64,000 bases of DNA, taken from assembly GCF_003056355.1 (NCBI RefSeq), contig NZ_PYVW01000017.1, positions 1 through 64,000 of the forward strand. Reading direction: 5' to 3'. This document shows, piece by piece, positions 1-8,851 of the stretch. Both the position numbers and the translations under genes were made by a program. Each line of letters opens with the position of its first letter. Position 1 is the stretch's first letter. The notes beneath the pieces were generated by a model. That model searched no databases and was not told the DNA's origin. It saw only the letters and a program-made list of their open reading frames with translations. This stretch comes from Devosia naphthalenivorans (GTDB lineage: Bacteria > Pseudomonadota > Alphaproteobacteria > Rhizobiales > Devosiaceae).

Positions 1-160
1 AATGCCTGGTGGGGCTGCCATTGCGTCCCAACTCACGGCTGATGGTTGAGGCCGAACGCCCCAGCATCTGGCCGATCGCCTGCATCGAGAGCCCCTTGCG
101 CCGCCCAATGTCGATCTCAACCCGCTCCCGCAGGCTCAACTGCTCATACAAAGTTCCCAT
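1..160 (-). CDS. IS30-family transposase, N-terminal fragment (runs off the window)
   Basis: The reading frame starts with ATG at 160 and is open to the window edge, giving 53 residues. It shows the helix-turn-helix region of IS30-type transposases (LSLRERVEID, then an IGRRKGLSMQAIGQMLGRS-type helix and STISRELGRN), which binds the element's terminal repeats. The DDE catalytic part lies outside the window, so it cannot be judged whether the gene is intact. Just upstream of the start, around 180-205, lies a GTGTTGCACTTG stretch resembling the terminal repeats of some IS30 elements, which would put the insertion sequence end there. This end placement is inference. Confidence 0.8.
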   Translation of the reverse strand, partial: MGTLYEQLSLRERVEIDIGRRKGLSMQAIGQMLGRSASTISRELGRNGSPTRH

Positions 161-275
161 CGCACCAACACCATAGCAGGTGTTGCACTTGTGGCGTGAG
201 TCGAGGGAATCCATCTCGAGATCAAGTCCAAGCCGCAAGGGCCACTCGGCGCAACATGCGGGCGTCCCGCTCCAG

Positions 276-758
276 TCAGAGACTGGCCGCCAACGTTTCC
301 AACTGCCTGGAACAGATTCCCCAGCCCTCGTGGAATCCCATCTTCTTGTGGTTCTCCGCGTCTTCCACCGTCCAGTGCCGTGCCACCGCCGTATATTTGG
401 TCTTGCCATCACCGGCATCTTCAAAGGTCAGATACCCGGTGAAGAACGGTTTCTCCGATGGCTTCCAGTCACCCACATATGCGTCCGAGAAAACCAGCCG
501 CTCATTGGGCACGACTTCCAGGTACTGGCCAGGGTTTGGGTATTCATTGCCCTGTTCGTCCGCCATGGTGATAACGCTGGCGCCGCCCGGGCGCACATCC
601 ACAACCGCCCTGGGCGTGCTCCAGGGCTTGGGTGCAAACCATTGCACTATCAGGTCAGGTTCCGTCCAGCACCGATAAACCTCGTCCCGCGGTGCATCGA
701 GCACCAGGCTAAGCACCAGATCGCGTTCAGTGTCTTGGGAGGGCAGGGGTGTGGTCAT
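276..758 (-). CDS. SRPBCC / AHSA1-like domain protein
   Basis: This 160-residue protein has the START-like fold signature of the AHSA1 (Activator of Hsp90 ATPase homologue) family: an N-terminal strand with LDAPRDEVYRCWTEP, a WFAPKPW motif, and a C-terminal helix beginning HEGWG. Bacterial members bind hydrophobic ligands, and many sit beside an ArsR regulator; none is adjacent here. ATG at 758 is preferred because GAGGAG lies six bases upstream. The longer frame from 779 starts before that ribosome site. The cellular ligand is unknown. It stands alone between an IS fragment and murQ. Confidence 0.85.
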   Translation of the reverse strand: MTTPLPSQDTERDLVLSLVLDAPRDEVYRCWTEPDLIVQWFAPKPWSTPRAVVDVRPGGASVITMADEQGNEYPNPGQYLEVVPNERLVFSDAYVGDWKPSEKPFFTGYLTFEDAGDGKTKYTAVARHWTVEDAENHKKMGFHEGWGICSRQLETLAASL

Positions 759-914
759 AATCATCTCCTCATGGATCAATTGCTGTCCTCCCAGCGACGA
801 ACAATGCAGCGCCCCTTCGACAGAACCGCACTATTTTCCGCTGCAACGGTGACATGGCACGCACCCCGCCGTCCGCGACCTCCTGAGCGGCGAGGTGAGG
901 CAGTGCATTAAACC

Positions 915-1811
915 CTACCGCCCCAACGCCTCCAGCGCCGGCCGCAATCTTCCACCACTCTGCACCAGCAACGCCGTCGCCTCGCCAACATCCCTCGCGC
1001 CCGCAGCAAGCACGACCGCCGTTTTCACGGCCCCACCAGAACGATCCAGCGCATCACTCGCCACGGCCTCGTCAACTCCAGCGATAGCCATGACGATGCC
1101 CCTCGCACGCCCGCGCAGCTTGATGTTGTCGGCCACGACATTGACCATGAAACCGTCATGCACATGGCCCAACTGCACCGCCATCATGGTCGAGAGCATG
1201 TTGAGCGCGATTTTCTGCGCCGTTCCCGCCCCCATGCGCGTGGACCCTGCGATCACCTCCGGCGGCGTCGGCAGGCAGACCGCAACATCCACCCACTCGA
1301 ACAGCGCGGCTCCCCTGTTATTCGATATCCCGATTGTCCCTGCTCCAGCGTTTCGCGCCGTCTCCACCGCGGCCATCGGATAGGGCGTATAACCGCTGGC
1401 CGTGAGCGCGATTACGCAATCGCCAGGCCCAACGCCCGCATTTCTGATTTCGGCCCGCGCCGCGTCGGCGTCGTCCTCCGGTCCGCCCTCCATCGCGGTG
1501 AGTGCCTCCATTCCCCCGGCCAGCAGCACTTTGATGCGGTCGCGCGCTATGCCATAGGTGCCCGGCAGTTCCAGCGCATCGGCCAAGGCCATAAGACCAG
1601 AACTACCTGCAGCAGCGTAGATCAATCGGCCCCCGCCGTTGATGGTCCTCGCCATCAATTCTGCCCCTGCGGCGATCTGCGGCACGGCGGATTGCACGGC
1701 CTGCGCCGCTTCGGCCTGCGCCTGCGCAAGGATGGTCAGGGCGTCCTGGGCGGGCAGCAGGTCAAAGCCCCTGGCGCTTGCGTGACTCATCTCGGTTTGC
1801 GGTGCTGCCAT
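915..1811 (-). CDS. murQ: N-acetylmuramic acid 6-phosphate etherase
   Basis: MurQ removes the D-lactyl ether from MurNAc-6-phosphate to give GlcNAc-6-phosphate in cytoplasmic peptidoglycan recycling. The 298-residue product has the SIS-domain fold, with the conserved GAGSSGLMA-like loop, the EGGPEDDADAA segment and the GASTRMGAGTAQK-like substrate loop of the family. ATG at 1811 follows an AGGAGAA site; an upstream in-frame start at 1853 lies in the promoter region. The gene is divergent from a GntR regulator followed by nagB-II and nagA, which act on its product, so the two units form one amino-sugar recycling locus. No anmK or nagK is present in the window. Confidence 0.95.
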   Translation of the reverse strand: MAAPQTEMSHASARGFDLLPAQDALTILAQAQAEAAQAVQSAVPQIAAGAELMARTINGGGRLIYAAAGSSGLMALADALELPGTYGIARDRIKVLLAGGMEALTAMEGGPEDDADAARAEIRNAGVGPGDCVIALTASGYTPYPMAAVETARNAGAGTIGISNNRGAALFEWVDVAVCLPTPPEVIAGSTRMGAGTAQKIALNMLSTMMAVQLGHVHDGFMVNVVADNIKLRGRARGIVMAIAGVDEAVASDALDRSGGAVKTAVVLAAGARDVGEATALLVQSGGRLRPALEALGR

Positions 1812-1844
1812 GGTGTTCTCCTGTGTTAGGTGATAATGCCAAAA

Positions 1845-1962
1845 ACATACCACTTGTCCAGCGCGCCAACGCCAGTCATCGATTCCATCGGCGTATGCGG
1901 CGGGCTCGTTGGGAATGTGGCAAAATAGCCCTTGGTAAATGGTATTTTATTGGTATCATACC
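1845..1962. promoter_or_regulatory. murQ / nag divergent promoter region with GntR-type operator candidates
   Basis: The gap between the two divergent units contains a perfect palindrome, GGTATCATACC, at 1952-1962. It also holds related half-sites (GGTAAAT at 1934, GGTATTTTA at 1941, CATACCACT near 1847). NagR/DasR-type GntR proteins are known to bind TGGTAT-type inverted repeats, so these are likely operators for the adjacent regulator. The assignment is inferred from motif and position. Confidence 0.55.
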
Positions 1963-2038
1963 GCCCAATGGCTTGCGGCGATGGCTGGGCATCTGTCAGC
2001 ATGGCGGCTGCTGGTGTGCGCGTTAGAAGGGGGATCGA

Positions 2039-2827
2039 GTGGCTGAACTGTCCAGCGGTTTTTTCGCCGCCGAGCGCGTAGTTTTGTCGTCGGGCGGGCC
2101 GCTCTATCTTCAGCTCAAGCGTTGGATTGAGGATGCCGTTCATCGTGGCGATATCAACCCGGGGGATGCCTTGCCGTCCGAGCGCGATCTCGCCGCTAAG
2201 GTTGACGTTTCCCGCGTCACAGTCCGCAAGGCGGTGCTGCAATTGGTCAAGGATGGCGTGCTGGTGCAGCGGCATGGCTCCGGCACCTTCGTTGCTCCCC
2301 AGACCCAGCGCGTCGAGCAGTCATTGTCGCAGCTGACCTCATTCACGGAAGACATGGCCCGGCGCGGCATGGCGGTGCGCGCCGAATGGCTCGATCGCGG
2401 CCTGTACCTTCCGTCTCCCGAAGAAACGGTCACCCTTGGCCTCTCTCAAGGGGAATACGTCGCCCGCATTTCCCGCCTTCGCCTCACCGGCGACACGCCC
2501 CTGGCCATAGAGCGCGCCAGCCTTTCGGCGCGCATCCTGCCCGATCCCGAGGCAATCGGCGATTCGCTTTATCGCCATCTCGACAAATCCGGCAATCGCC
2601 CCATCCGCGCCATCCAACGCATTCGCGCCGCCAATCTGGGCGAGGAAGACGCCCAATTGCTCCAGGTCGCGGTCGGCTCCGCCGGCCTCAACATCGAGCG
2701 CACCTCCTATCTGGCTTCAGGCCGCGCCATCGAATTCACCCGCTCCATCTACCGGGGCGACACCTATGATTTCGTCGCCGAACTTCGGCTCGGCGATGCT
2801 CCAACCAAGGAGACAAGCCATGACTGA
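2039..2827 (+). CDS. GntR/HutC-family transcriptional regulator of amino-sugar use
   Basis: This 262-residue protein has an N-terminal winged helix of the GntR type (residues about 18-85, with LPSERDLAAKVDVSRVTVRKA and VQRHGSGTFV). A C-terminal UTRA effector domain covers about 100-250. NagR/DasR relatives sense GlcNAc-6-phosphate or glucosamine-6-phosphate. Translation starts at a GTG after an AGAAGGGGG site. The stop overlaps the start of the next gene by eight bases, so regulator, deaminase and deacetylase are probably cotranscribed and autoregulated. The effector is inferred from the gene neighbours. Confidence 0.88.
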   Translation: MAELSSGFFAAERVVLSSGGPLYLQLKRWIEDAVHRGDINPGDALPSERDLAAKVDVSRVTVRKAVLQLVKDGVLVQRHGSGTFVAPQTQRVEQSLSQLTSFTEDMARRGMAVRAEWLDRGLYLPSPEETVTLGLSQGEYVARISRLRLTGDTPLAIERASLSARILPDPEAIGDSLYRHLDKSGNRPIRAIQRIRAANLGEEDAQLLQVAVGSAGLNIERTSYLASGRAIEFTRSIYRGDTYDFVAELRLGDAPTKETSHD

Positions 2828-3848
2828 CCAGACCCATATGCGCCGCGAGGTTGAGGCGATCCCCAGCGTGGTCGCGAACTTCCTCGAGCGGGCGGGTCCG
2901 GTTCTTGATGCCGCCGCCGCCGCATTGCGGGAGCGCGATCCAACGGTGATCGCCACCATCGCCCGCGGCTCGTCCGATCACGCCTGCTCCTATCTCAAAT
3001 ATGCAGCGGAACTTACGCTCGGCCTTCCCGTGGCGTCCATCGGGCCGTCCATTGCCTCGATCTATGGCAAGGATCTCAAGCTCGGCCGTGCCGCCTCCAT
3101 ATCCATTTCGCAATCCGGCAAGAGTCCGGACATCGTTGGCATGACCCAGTCGGCGCGCCGCGCCGGCGCCCTGGCCATTGCCATCACCAATACCGAAGGT
3201 TCGCCACTCGACGAAGCCGCCGATTTCACCATTCCGCTCCATGCCGGCCTTGAGCAGAGCGTCGCCGCGACCAAGACCTTCGCGACCTCCATCGTCGCAG
3301 GTCTCGCCCTGATTTCCCGCTGGAGCGGCGACACTGCGCTCAACCAGGCCATCGCCGGCCTGCCCGAAAGCCTCGACAAAGCCGTTGCCTGTGACTGGTC
3401 CCCGATGATCGGCTCGCTGGATGGTCAAAACGCGCTCTATGTTCTCGGCCGTGGCCCCGGCTTTGCCATCGCCAATGAAGCGGCACTCAAGTTCAAGGAG
3501 ACCTGCGGCATCCAGGGCGAAGCCTATAGCGCGGCCGAAGTCATGCACGGCCCGGTCTCGATCGTCACGCCCGGCTATCCGGTCCTCGGCCTCGCCGCGC
3601 GCGATGCCGCAGAATCGTCGGTAGCCGATATGGCGCACAAGCTGGCCGGGCAGGGCGCTCTGGCTTTCGTCACCAGCGACCGCCCGGGCGCGGCAACCCA
3701 ATTGCCTTTCGCCGCCACCGGTCACCCACTGACCGACCCGCTGGCGCTGATCGTCACCTTCTACGGCTTCGTCGAAGCACTGGCGCGTCACCGCGGCCTC
3801 AATCCCGATACGCCTCCCATGCTCAAAAAGGTCACCGAGACGCTATGA
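2820..3848 (+). CDS. Glucosamine-6-phosphate deaminase, NagB-II (SIS-domain) type
   Basis: The 342-residue protein carries two SIS domains like the isomerase half of GlmS but lacks the glutaminase domain. Visible motifs are ARGSSDHA, SISQSGKSPD, VAATKTFATS and the C-terminal GLNPDTPPMLKKVTET tail. Proteins of this architecture beside nagA act as NagB-II, converting glucosamine-6-phosphate to fructose-6-phosphate and ammonia. ATG at 2820 follows AAGGAGA. The stop overlaps the nagA start as ATGA. An AgaS-like sugar isomerase is the main alternative, and the neighbours favour NagB-II. Confidence 0.88.
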   Translation: MTDQTHMRREVEAIPSVVANFLERAGPVLDAAAAALRERDPTVIATIARGSSDHACSYLKYAAELTLGLPVASIGPSIASIYGKDLKLGRAASISISQSGKSPDIVGMTQSARRAGALAIAITNTEGSPLDEAADFTIPLHAGLEQSVAATKTFATSIVAGLALISRWSGDTALNQAIAGLPESLDKAVACDWSPMIGSLDGQNALYVLGRGPGFAIANEAALKFKETCGIQGEAYSAAEVMHGPVSIVTPGYPVLGLAARDAAESSVADMAHKLAGQGALAFVTSDRPGAATQLPFAATGHPLTDPLALIVTFYGFVEALARHRGLNPDTPPMLKKVTETL

Positions 3849-5005
3849 GTGATCTGCTCGCCATCACCGGCGCTCGCATCTTCGACGGGTATGATTGGCA
3901 CGATGATGCAGCGCTGCTCGTCGAGTTCGGCCATGTAGCCGCCGTCGTCCCTTCATCCGCCATTCCAGCGCGTTCAGAAACTGCTCTTCTCAGTGGCGGA
4001 ATGGTGGTGCCGGGCTTCATCGACCTGCAGGTCAATGGCGGCGGCGGGGTGCTTTTCAATAACGATCCGACCGTTGAGAGCATCCGCACCATCTGCGCAG
4101 CACACTGGCAATTCGGCACCACGGCACTCCTGCCCACGCTGATTACCGATACGGTGGAAGTCAATCTCGCCGCCATGCAGGCCGGTCATGAAGCCGTACA
4201 GCAAGGCGTTCCGGGCTTTCTCGGCCTGCACCTCGAAGGCCCCCATCTCTCCGTGGCCCGCAAGGGCACGCACGATCCCTCCCTCATCCGCCCCATGGAT
4301 GAAGCCGACCTCGCGCGCCTCGTCGCCCTGCGCGCCGACCTGCCAAACCTGCTCGTCACCGTCGCCGCCGAAACGGTAAGTCCCCGGCAAATCTCGGCAC
4401 TTGCGCAAGCCGGTATCATCGTCAGCATCGGCCATTCTGACGCCGACACAGCAACTGTTTCCGCCGCCTTCGCAGCCGGCGCCACCATGGCCACGCACCT
4501 CTTCAACGCCATGAGTCAGCTCGGAAATCGCGAGCCGGGCGTCGTCGGCACCGTGCTGACGACTGACCATGTGCACGCCGGCATCATCGCCGACGGCATC
4601 CACGTCCACCCAGCTTCCCTCCAGATCGCCATGCGGGCCAAGACCAGCGATGGCCGCCTCTTCCTCGTCACCGACGCCATGTCGCAAACTGGTACCGACC
4701 TCACGACCCTTGAGTTGAACGGCCGCACCATCACCCGTTCCGCCGGCGCCCTGCGCCTCGCCGATGGCACCCTCGCCGGCGCCGACCTCGACATGATCGA
4801 CGCAGTCCGTTTCATGGTGACGACAATCGGCGTCCCATTTGAAGAAGCCGCCCGCATGGCTTCACTTTATCCGGCCAGCGCCATGGGCATAGAGGCCCAG
4901 TACGGCCACCTCCGGCCGGGTGCCGTAGCCAGTCTGGTACACTTGACAGACGATTATCGTGTCGCCTCGACATGGGTTGCTGGCCAGGAAGTTCACCGCG
5001 CATAA
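3845..5005 (+). CDS. nagA: N-acetylglucosamine-6-phosphate deacetylase
   Basis: NagA hydrolyses GlcNAc-6-phosphate to glucosamine-6-phosphate and acetate. The 386-residue length is usual for the family. Amidohydrolase landmarks are visible in order: PGFIDLQVNGGGG near residue 57, HLEGPHLS near 128, GHSDA near 198, THLFNAMSQL near 219 and LVTDAMS near 277. It overlaps the deaminase gene by four bases and closes the operon. Its product feeds the NagB-II enzyme and its substrate comes from MurQ, completing the path from recycled cell wall to fructose-6-phosphate. Confidence 0.95.
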   Translation: MSDLLAITGARIFDGYDWHDDAALLVEFGHVAAVVPSSAIPARSETALLSGGMVVPGFIDLQVNGGGGVLFNNDPTVESIRTICAAHWQFGTTALLPTLITDTVEVNLAAMQAGHEAVQQGVPGFLGLHLEGPHLSVARKGTHDPSLIRPMDEADLARLVALRADLPNLLVTVAAETVSPRQISALAQAGIIVSIGHSDADTATVSAAFAAGATMATHLFNAMSQLGNREPGVVGTVLTTDHVHAGIIADGIHVHPASLQIAMRAKTSDGRLFLVTDAMSQTGTDLTTLELNGRTITRSAGALRLADGTLAGADLDMIDAVRFMVTTIGVPFEEAARMASLYPASAMGIEAQYGHLRPGAVASLVHLTDDYRVASTWVAGQEVHRA

Positions 5006-5433
5006 GACAGGCGCTTCCGCGCGCTACTTGTCGAATTTGCGGCACGTGCCACCACAATGCCGTCACACCTGCGACATTCGCGATCACGCGCGAAATGCCG
5101 TATTGGGGGCGGTATTCCACAGGATCGGGTCTGCTAAACTGTTCACAGCGCAGCAAAATTAACCTGTTGTTAACCAAGGTAAACAGGTCGTTTCAATCTG
5201 TGTGCTGAATCTGCAACATCCACCCCGCAACCATATTGTGGCAGCGCCAAAAGGGCTTTTGCGAGATTGCGTACTTCCCCGCTATGCGTAGAGTGGGTCT
5301 TGCGAATCCATGCATGGGATCGTTTGTCGGTCGCAACGCGACGGCAACACACTGCACCACGAATAGTGTGGTCGCGTTACGGCAAACCGCTGGGTAACCG
5401 GCACTAAGAATGACTGACTTTGGAGGTCAACCA
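5006..5433 (+). promoter_or_regulatory. Long leader/promoter region of the porin gene
   Basis: These 428 bases hold no convincing gene. An inverted repeat with arms ACCTGTT (5162-5168) and AACAGGT (5182-5188) and a 13-base spacer sits in an AT-rich patch and could be a regulator site. A GGAGG ribosome site at 5422-5426 precedes the porin start. Long 5' regions are common for strongly expressed and regulated porins, but I cannot place the transcription start. Confidence 0.4.
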
Positions 5434-6807
5434 ATGAAACTCAAGAGCCTTATCCTCGGTTCTGTTGCTGCTGCCGGTCTCTCGACCGCTGGCTTCGCTG
5501 CCGATCTGGGCGTTCTCACCTCGCTCGACGTTTGCGACGAGCTGGGTCTGTCGGGTCTGACGATCTCGTCCGACACCAACTGCCTGCAGATCTCGGGCGG
5601 CGTCTCCTACGAATTCAACTGGGGCGACTACCGCGCTCCTGAAGCCGACGTTGCTTACACCTTTGACAGCACCCGTCGTACCGCCTACGGCGACGAAGTC
5701 GGCGACTGGACTTCCAAGGTTGAAGCTTGGCTGACCTTCGTCGGCACCGCTTCGAGCGATTTCGGCGCAGCCAAGGCTGTGATCACGCTCAAGGAAGTTG
5801 ACTTCACCCGTACGCAGGAAGACGACGTCGATCCGTTCGATTTCGACTCCGATGGCGAGCCAGACGGCCTGTTCATCGACGAAGCCTATGTGTCGATCGG
5901 TGACACCACCGTGATCATGGCTGGTAAGAAGGGTTCGATTGCCAATCTCGGCGACGACACCCCCTTCAACGTTCTCGGTCTCTTCACCTCTGACGGCATC
6001 GACGGCAAGGGCGTTGGCATCGACGGTGACGACGGTCGTCTCGGCGGTCACTCGATTCAGGTCGTCTCCGACCTCGGCAACGGCGTTAATGTCGGTCTTG
6101 GTCTCGAAAACCTGAACGGCGATAGCGATCTGCTTCGTGGTGAAGTTCCCCCGGCTTGGACCCACGGCACCCTGGTTGGTGTTGTCGGCTACGCCGGTGA
6201 AAACATCACCGCTCACCTGACCGGTATGGCTTACGGTATCCTCGACGGCGACGTTGAGTCGTGGGCACTCCACGCTGGCGCAACCGGCACCTTCGACGCG
6301 TTCAAGGTCCGTGCGGCAGTTGCCTATATCGACAACCACAAGTACACCGGCCGTGACGTGCTGAACGCTCTTGCCAGCGTCGAAGGTACCTTCGACCTGT
6401 TCAAAATCGCTCTGTCCGGCGAAGTTGCCGACGTGAGCGGCGCTGATGACTACACCGACTACGGTTTCGGTGGCTCGGTTGGCGTTGGCGTCACCGAAGG
6501 CGTTGAAATCAACCTTGCTGCTCGTTACTTCTACGACGACCTCAACGACTTCGACACCACCCAGGTTGCCGTTCAGGTCGTTGCGGCTCTGACTGAGACC
6601 ATCAAGGCTACCGGTGAAATCGGTGTGTACCTTGGTGACCACTTCGTTATTGAAGGTACCGCGACTCCTCTCGACGACGAAATCATCTACGGTGCGGCCG
6701 AACTGGCTTGGGCACCTGGCGGTGGTTTCACTTCGTCCGTCCGCGGCGAAGTCAACAGCGTCGACGCCTACAAGGTCACCTTCAAGGCTGCCAAGTCGTT
6801 CGAATAA
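5434..6807 (+). CDS. Outer-membrane porin, Hyphomicrobiales type
   Basis: This 457-residue protein begins with a clear signal peptide (MKLKSLILGSVAAAGLS, cleavage expected after GFA). It continues as alternating hydrophobic/polar strands rich in Gly, Asp and aromatic residues, typical of a general-diffusion beta-barrel. Two early cysteines (in CDELGL and CLQISGG) resemble the short disulfide region of Rhizobium/Brucella Omp2-like porins. Codon choice differs from the neighbours, with GCT, GTT and GGT frequent, as expected for a very highly expressed gene. ATG at 5434 follows TGGAGGT. A strong terminator follows the stop, so it is monocistronic. Confidence 0.85.
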   Translation: MKLKSLILGSVAAAGLSTAGFAADLGVLTSLDVCDELGLSGLTISSDTNCLQISGGVSYEFNWGDYRAPEADVAYTFDSTRRTAYGDEVGDWTSKVEAWLTFVGTASSDFGAAKAVITLKEVDFTRTQEDDVDPFDFDSDGEPDGLFIDEAYVSIGDTTVIMAGKKGSIANLGDDTPFNVLGLFTSDGIDGKGVGIDGDDGRLGGHSIQVVSDLGNGVNVGLGLENLNGDSDLLRGEVPPAWTHGTLVGVVGYAGENITAHLTGMAYGILDGDVESWALHAGATGTFDAFKVRAAVAYIDNHKYTGRDVLNALASVEGTFDLFKIALSGEVADVSGADDYTDYGFGGSVGVGVTEGVEINLAARYFYDDLNDFDTTQVAVQVVAALTETIKATGEIGVYLGDHFVIEGTATPLDDEIIYGAAELAWAPGGGFTSSVRGEVNSVDAYKVTFKAAKSFE

Positions 6808-6832
6808 GCTTCGATACGATCTTGAATACGAG

Positions 6833-6857
6833 AGGCCCGGCGCAAGCCGGGCCTTTT
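6833..6857 (+). terminator. Rho-independent terminator of the porin gene
   Basis: Nine-base arms AGGCCCGGC and GCCGGGCCT enclose a GCAA tetraloop and end in TTTT, 25 bases after the porin stop codon. Confidence 0.9.
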
Positions 6858-6960
6858 GCTTTACACCGCTGCCGGTCTGTCAATCGCTCACAGCGGTTCG
6901 GGTGCTAGCAGAAGTTATGTCTGCCTAAAGCATCTCGCATAGAATGGAATTCACGCAGCA

Positions 6961-7051
6961 GACCTCATCCTGAGCTTGTCGAAGGACGAGGTCGTGGCAC
7001 GAAGCCTCCACTTGCGACCTCGTGGTTCGACATCATGAGCTAGTCGAAGAG
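6961..7051. repeat. Dispersed palindromic repeat, family A (ACCTCAT...TTCGACAAGCTC type)
   Basis: Two inverted units face each other: one starts GACCTCATCCTGAGCTTGTC and the other ends as its near complement around 7018-7051. Other copies are at 14016, 14859, 23823 and a half copy at 30431. This is a REP/BIME-like intergenic repeat. The right arm here is degenerate. Confidence 0.8.
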
Positions 7052-7192
7052 GCGCCATGACGTTCTCCCATGACTCTTCAATTGAGGTTCAGCAAAAGCG
7101 ACGCGCGTAAATGCGGTATTTTGCGCCCTCGCCGATTCCGTCCAGACGCCAAATCATCTAGCTTGTTGGCAGTCGACACGCGCAGGATAAGA

Positions 7193-8851
7193 ATGAGCAC
7201 TGGCACCTTGAAAAACTACATGCCGCGAGTGGCATTCTCCTTCCTTAGCGTCACGTTGCTTCTGGTTATGCCCGGCCAAGGATTTGCGCAGAGTGCGATT
7301 GGTCCGGCGCGAACCTCCGGCTCCATAACAGTTCTGGATTTGCCACGCGTAGCCGACTACTGGGTCAGCGCCACACGTCAGCCCGGTGGCAAAATTGTTT
7401 TCGACGGCTATGCCCCCGACGAAGCGACACGCACAGACTTCGCCAATGATCCAAATGCAGATGTTCAATGGCTGCAATTGGGTAGTGGATCGCCCACTCA
7501 TTATCACGCTGCACTGGAATTCGGCCTGACCATTCTCGACCAGTTGGAGCAGGGGCGTTTTGCACTCCGCGACAACGTCGTGACGCTGACTGGAAGCGCC
7601 TCATCGCAGGCCGACTATGTGGCGGTTACCGACGCCCGTACGGAAGGGCTGCCGCAAGGACTGGTATTGGCGCGTGCGGAGATTTTGCCGCCTAAAGCCG
7701 AAGCCTTCCAATGGACTGCAACCAAATCTTCCGATGGCGCGATAGCTCTCACCGGCATGGTGCCTGACGCCGAAGCGGAGCAGGCGCTGTTGCGTGCGAG
7801 CGGCGCATCAACAGGCTCCGAACTCACTTATGCGTCTGGCGGCCCGGATGATTTCGTCACTTCCGCTCAGCTCGGCGTCGAATTGCTGAAAAGGTTAAGT
7901 GAGGGAAAGGCCAGCTTCGATGGCACCGGTTGGACATTGACCGGCACCGGAAATTCGCCAGCCGACAAGCTCGCCATTGAAGCCGAGTTCACCCGGCGGC
8001 AGTTGGCAGCAGCAGGATGGTCCTTGGCGATAGCTCAGACTGCCGCGCCCGCAGCGAGCGAGCCAGAGGCTCCGGCCGTTGATCCAAATTATGCGTTCTC
8101 CGCTACAAAGGATTCCAGCGGCGAGATTATTTTGAGCGGCCAGATTCCCGCCGATCCCGCACTACGCTTCTTTGGCGCCATCACCGGTGGCAATACTGAT
8201 GCGGTCAGCATCACGCCCGGCGCACCGCCGGACTTCATCGGTCGCGCCGAAACAGGCATACGTGCGCTCATGCAACTCCCCGAAGGAAACCTGAGCTTCT
8301 CACAAGGAACCTGGTCCCTGACAGGAACCGCAAGCGACGAGGAAACGCGCGACACAGTAACTGCATCCCTGCGCACCGATGCCGGTGACGCCTGGAACCT
8401 TGAAATAGCCTTGGCTGCCATACCCGAGCCCGCCGCTCCGGCGCCCAGTGCACCGGTACCTCCCACCGCCGCTGCCGACCTGGCAGCCTGTGTCGCGCCG
8501 CTCGCTGACTTCTCCGCTCGCAACGCCATCCTGTTTCGCTCCGGCGCTGCCGTTATCACGCCGGAATCAACCCCTGCACTTGATGAACTCGCAGCGGATC
8601 TGTCCGCCTGTCCCGATGCTATCGTCCACATCGAGGGGCATACCGATGCTGATGGCGACGATCAGTCCAACCTTGCGCTATCGGTGGCTCGTGCAGAAGC
8701 GGTCGTCGCAGCCTTGGTGGAGCGCGGCGTCGTTCCGGAGCGGCTATATGCGCTCGGTTACGGCGAAAGCAGCCCGATCAGCGACAATGACACGCCTGAA
8801 GGCAAGCGGCTCAACCGTCGGATCGTCGTCAAAGTAAGCGCCGAACCATAG
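7193..8851 (+). CDS. OmpA-family envelope protein with three tandem internal repeats
   Basis: The 552-residue product has a signal peptide (about residues 1-33, ending GFA-QS). Three diverged repeats of roughly 100 residues follow (about 56-150, 172-282, 300-408). Each opens with a Y/F-x-WSATK-like strand and a G-x-I-x-L/F-x-G strand and closes with W/V-TLTGTA. Proline/alanine-rich linkers separate them. The C-terminal OmpA domain (about 443-550) has the peptidoglycan-binding pattern HTD (483-485), NLALSVARA and NRR near 541. The repeats resemble BON domains in layout but I cannot confirm that. It likely anchors to the cell wall from the periplasm or outer membrane. ATG at 7193 follows AGGATAAGA. 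Confidence 0.82.
   Translation: MSTGTLKNYMPRVAFSFLSVTLLLVMPGQGFAQSAIGPARTSGSITVLDLPRVADYWVSATRQPGGKIVFDGYAPDEATRTDFANDPNADVQWLQLGSGSPTHYHAALEFGLTILDQLEQGRFALRDNVVTLTGSASSQADYVAVTDARTEGLPQGLVLARAEILPPKAEAFQWTATKSSDGAIALTGMVPDAEAEQALLRASGASTGSELTYASGGPDDFVTSAQLGVELLKRLSEGKASFDGTGWTLTGTGNSPADKLAIEAEFTRRQLAAAGWSLAIAQTAAPAASEPEAPAVDPNYAFSATKDSSGEIILSGQIPADPALRFFGAITGGNTDAVSITPGAPPDFIGRAETGIRALMQLPEGNLSFSQGTWSLTGTASDEETRDTVTASLRTDAGDAWNLEIALAAIPEPAAPAPSAPVPPTAAADLAACVAPLADFSARNAILFRSGAAVITPESTPALDELAADLSACPDAIVHIEGHTDADGDDQSNLALSVARAEAVVAALVERGVVPERLYALGYGESSPISDNDTPEGKRLNRRIVVKVSAEP

Noticed and set aside
5170-5352. Short minus-strand frame upstream of the porin
   Set aside because: It has no ribosome site or recognisable composition, and lies in a probable promoter region.
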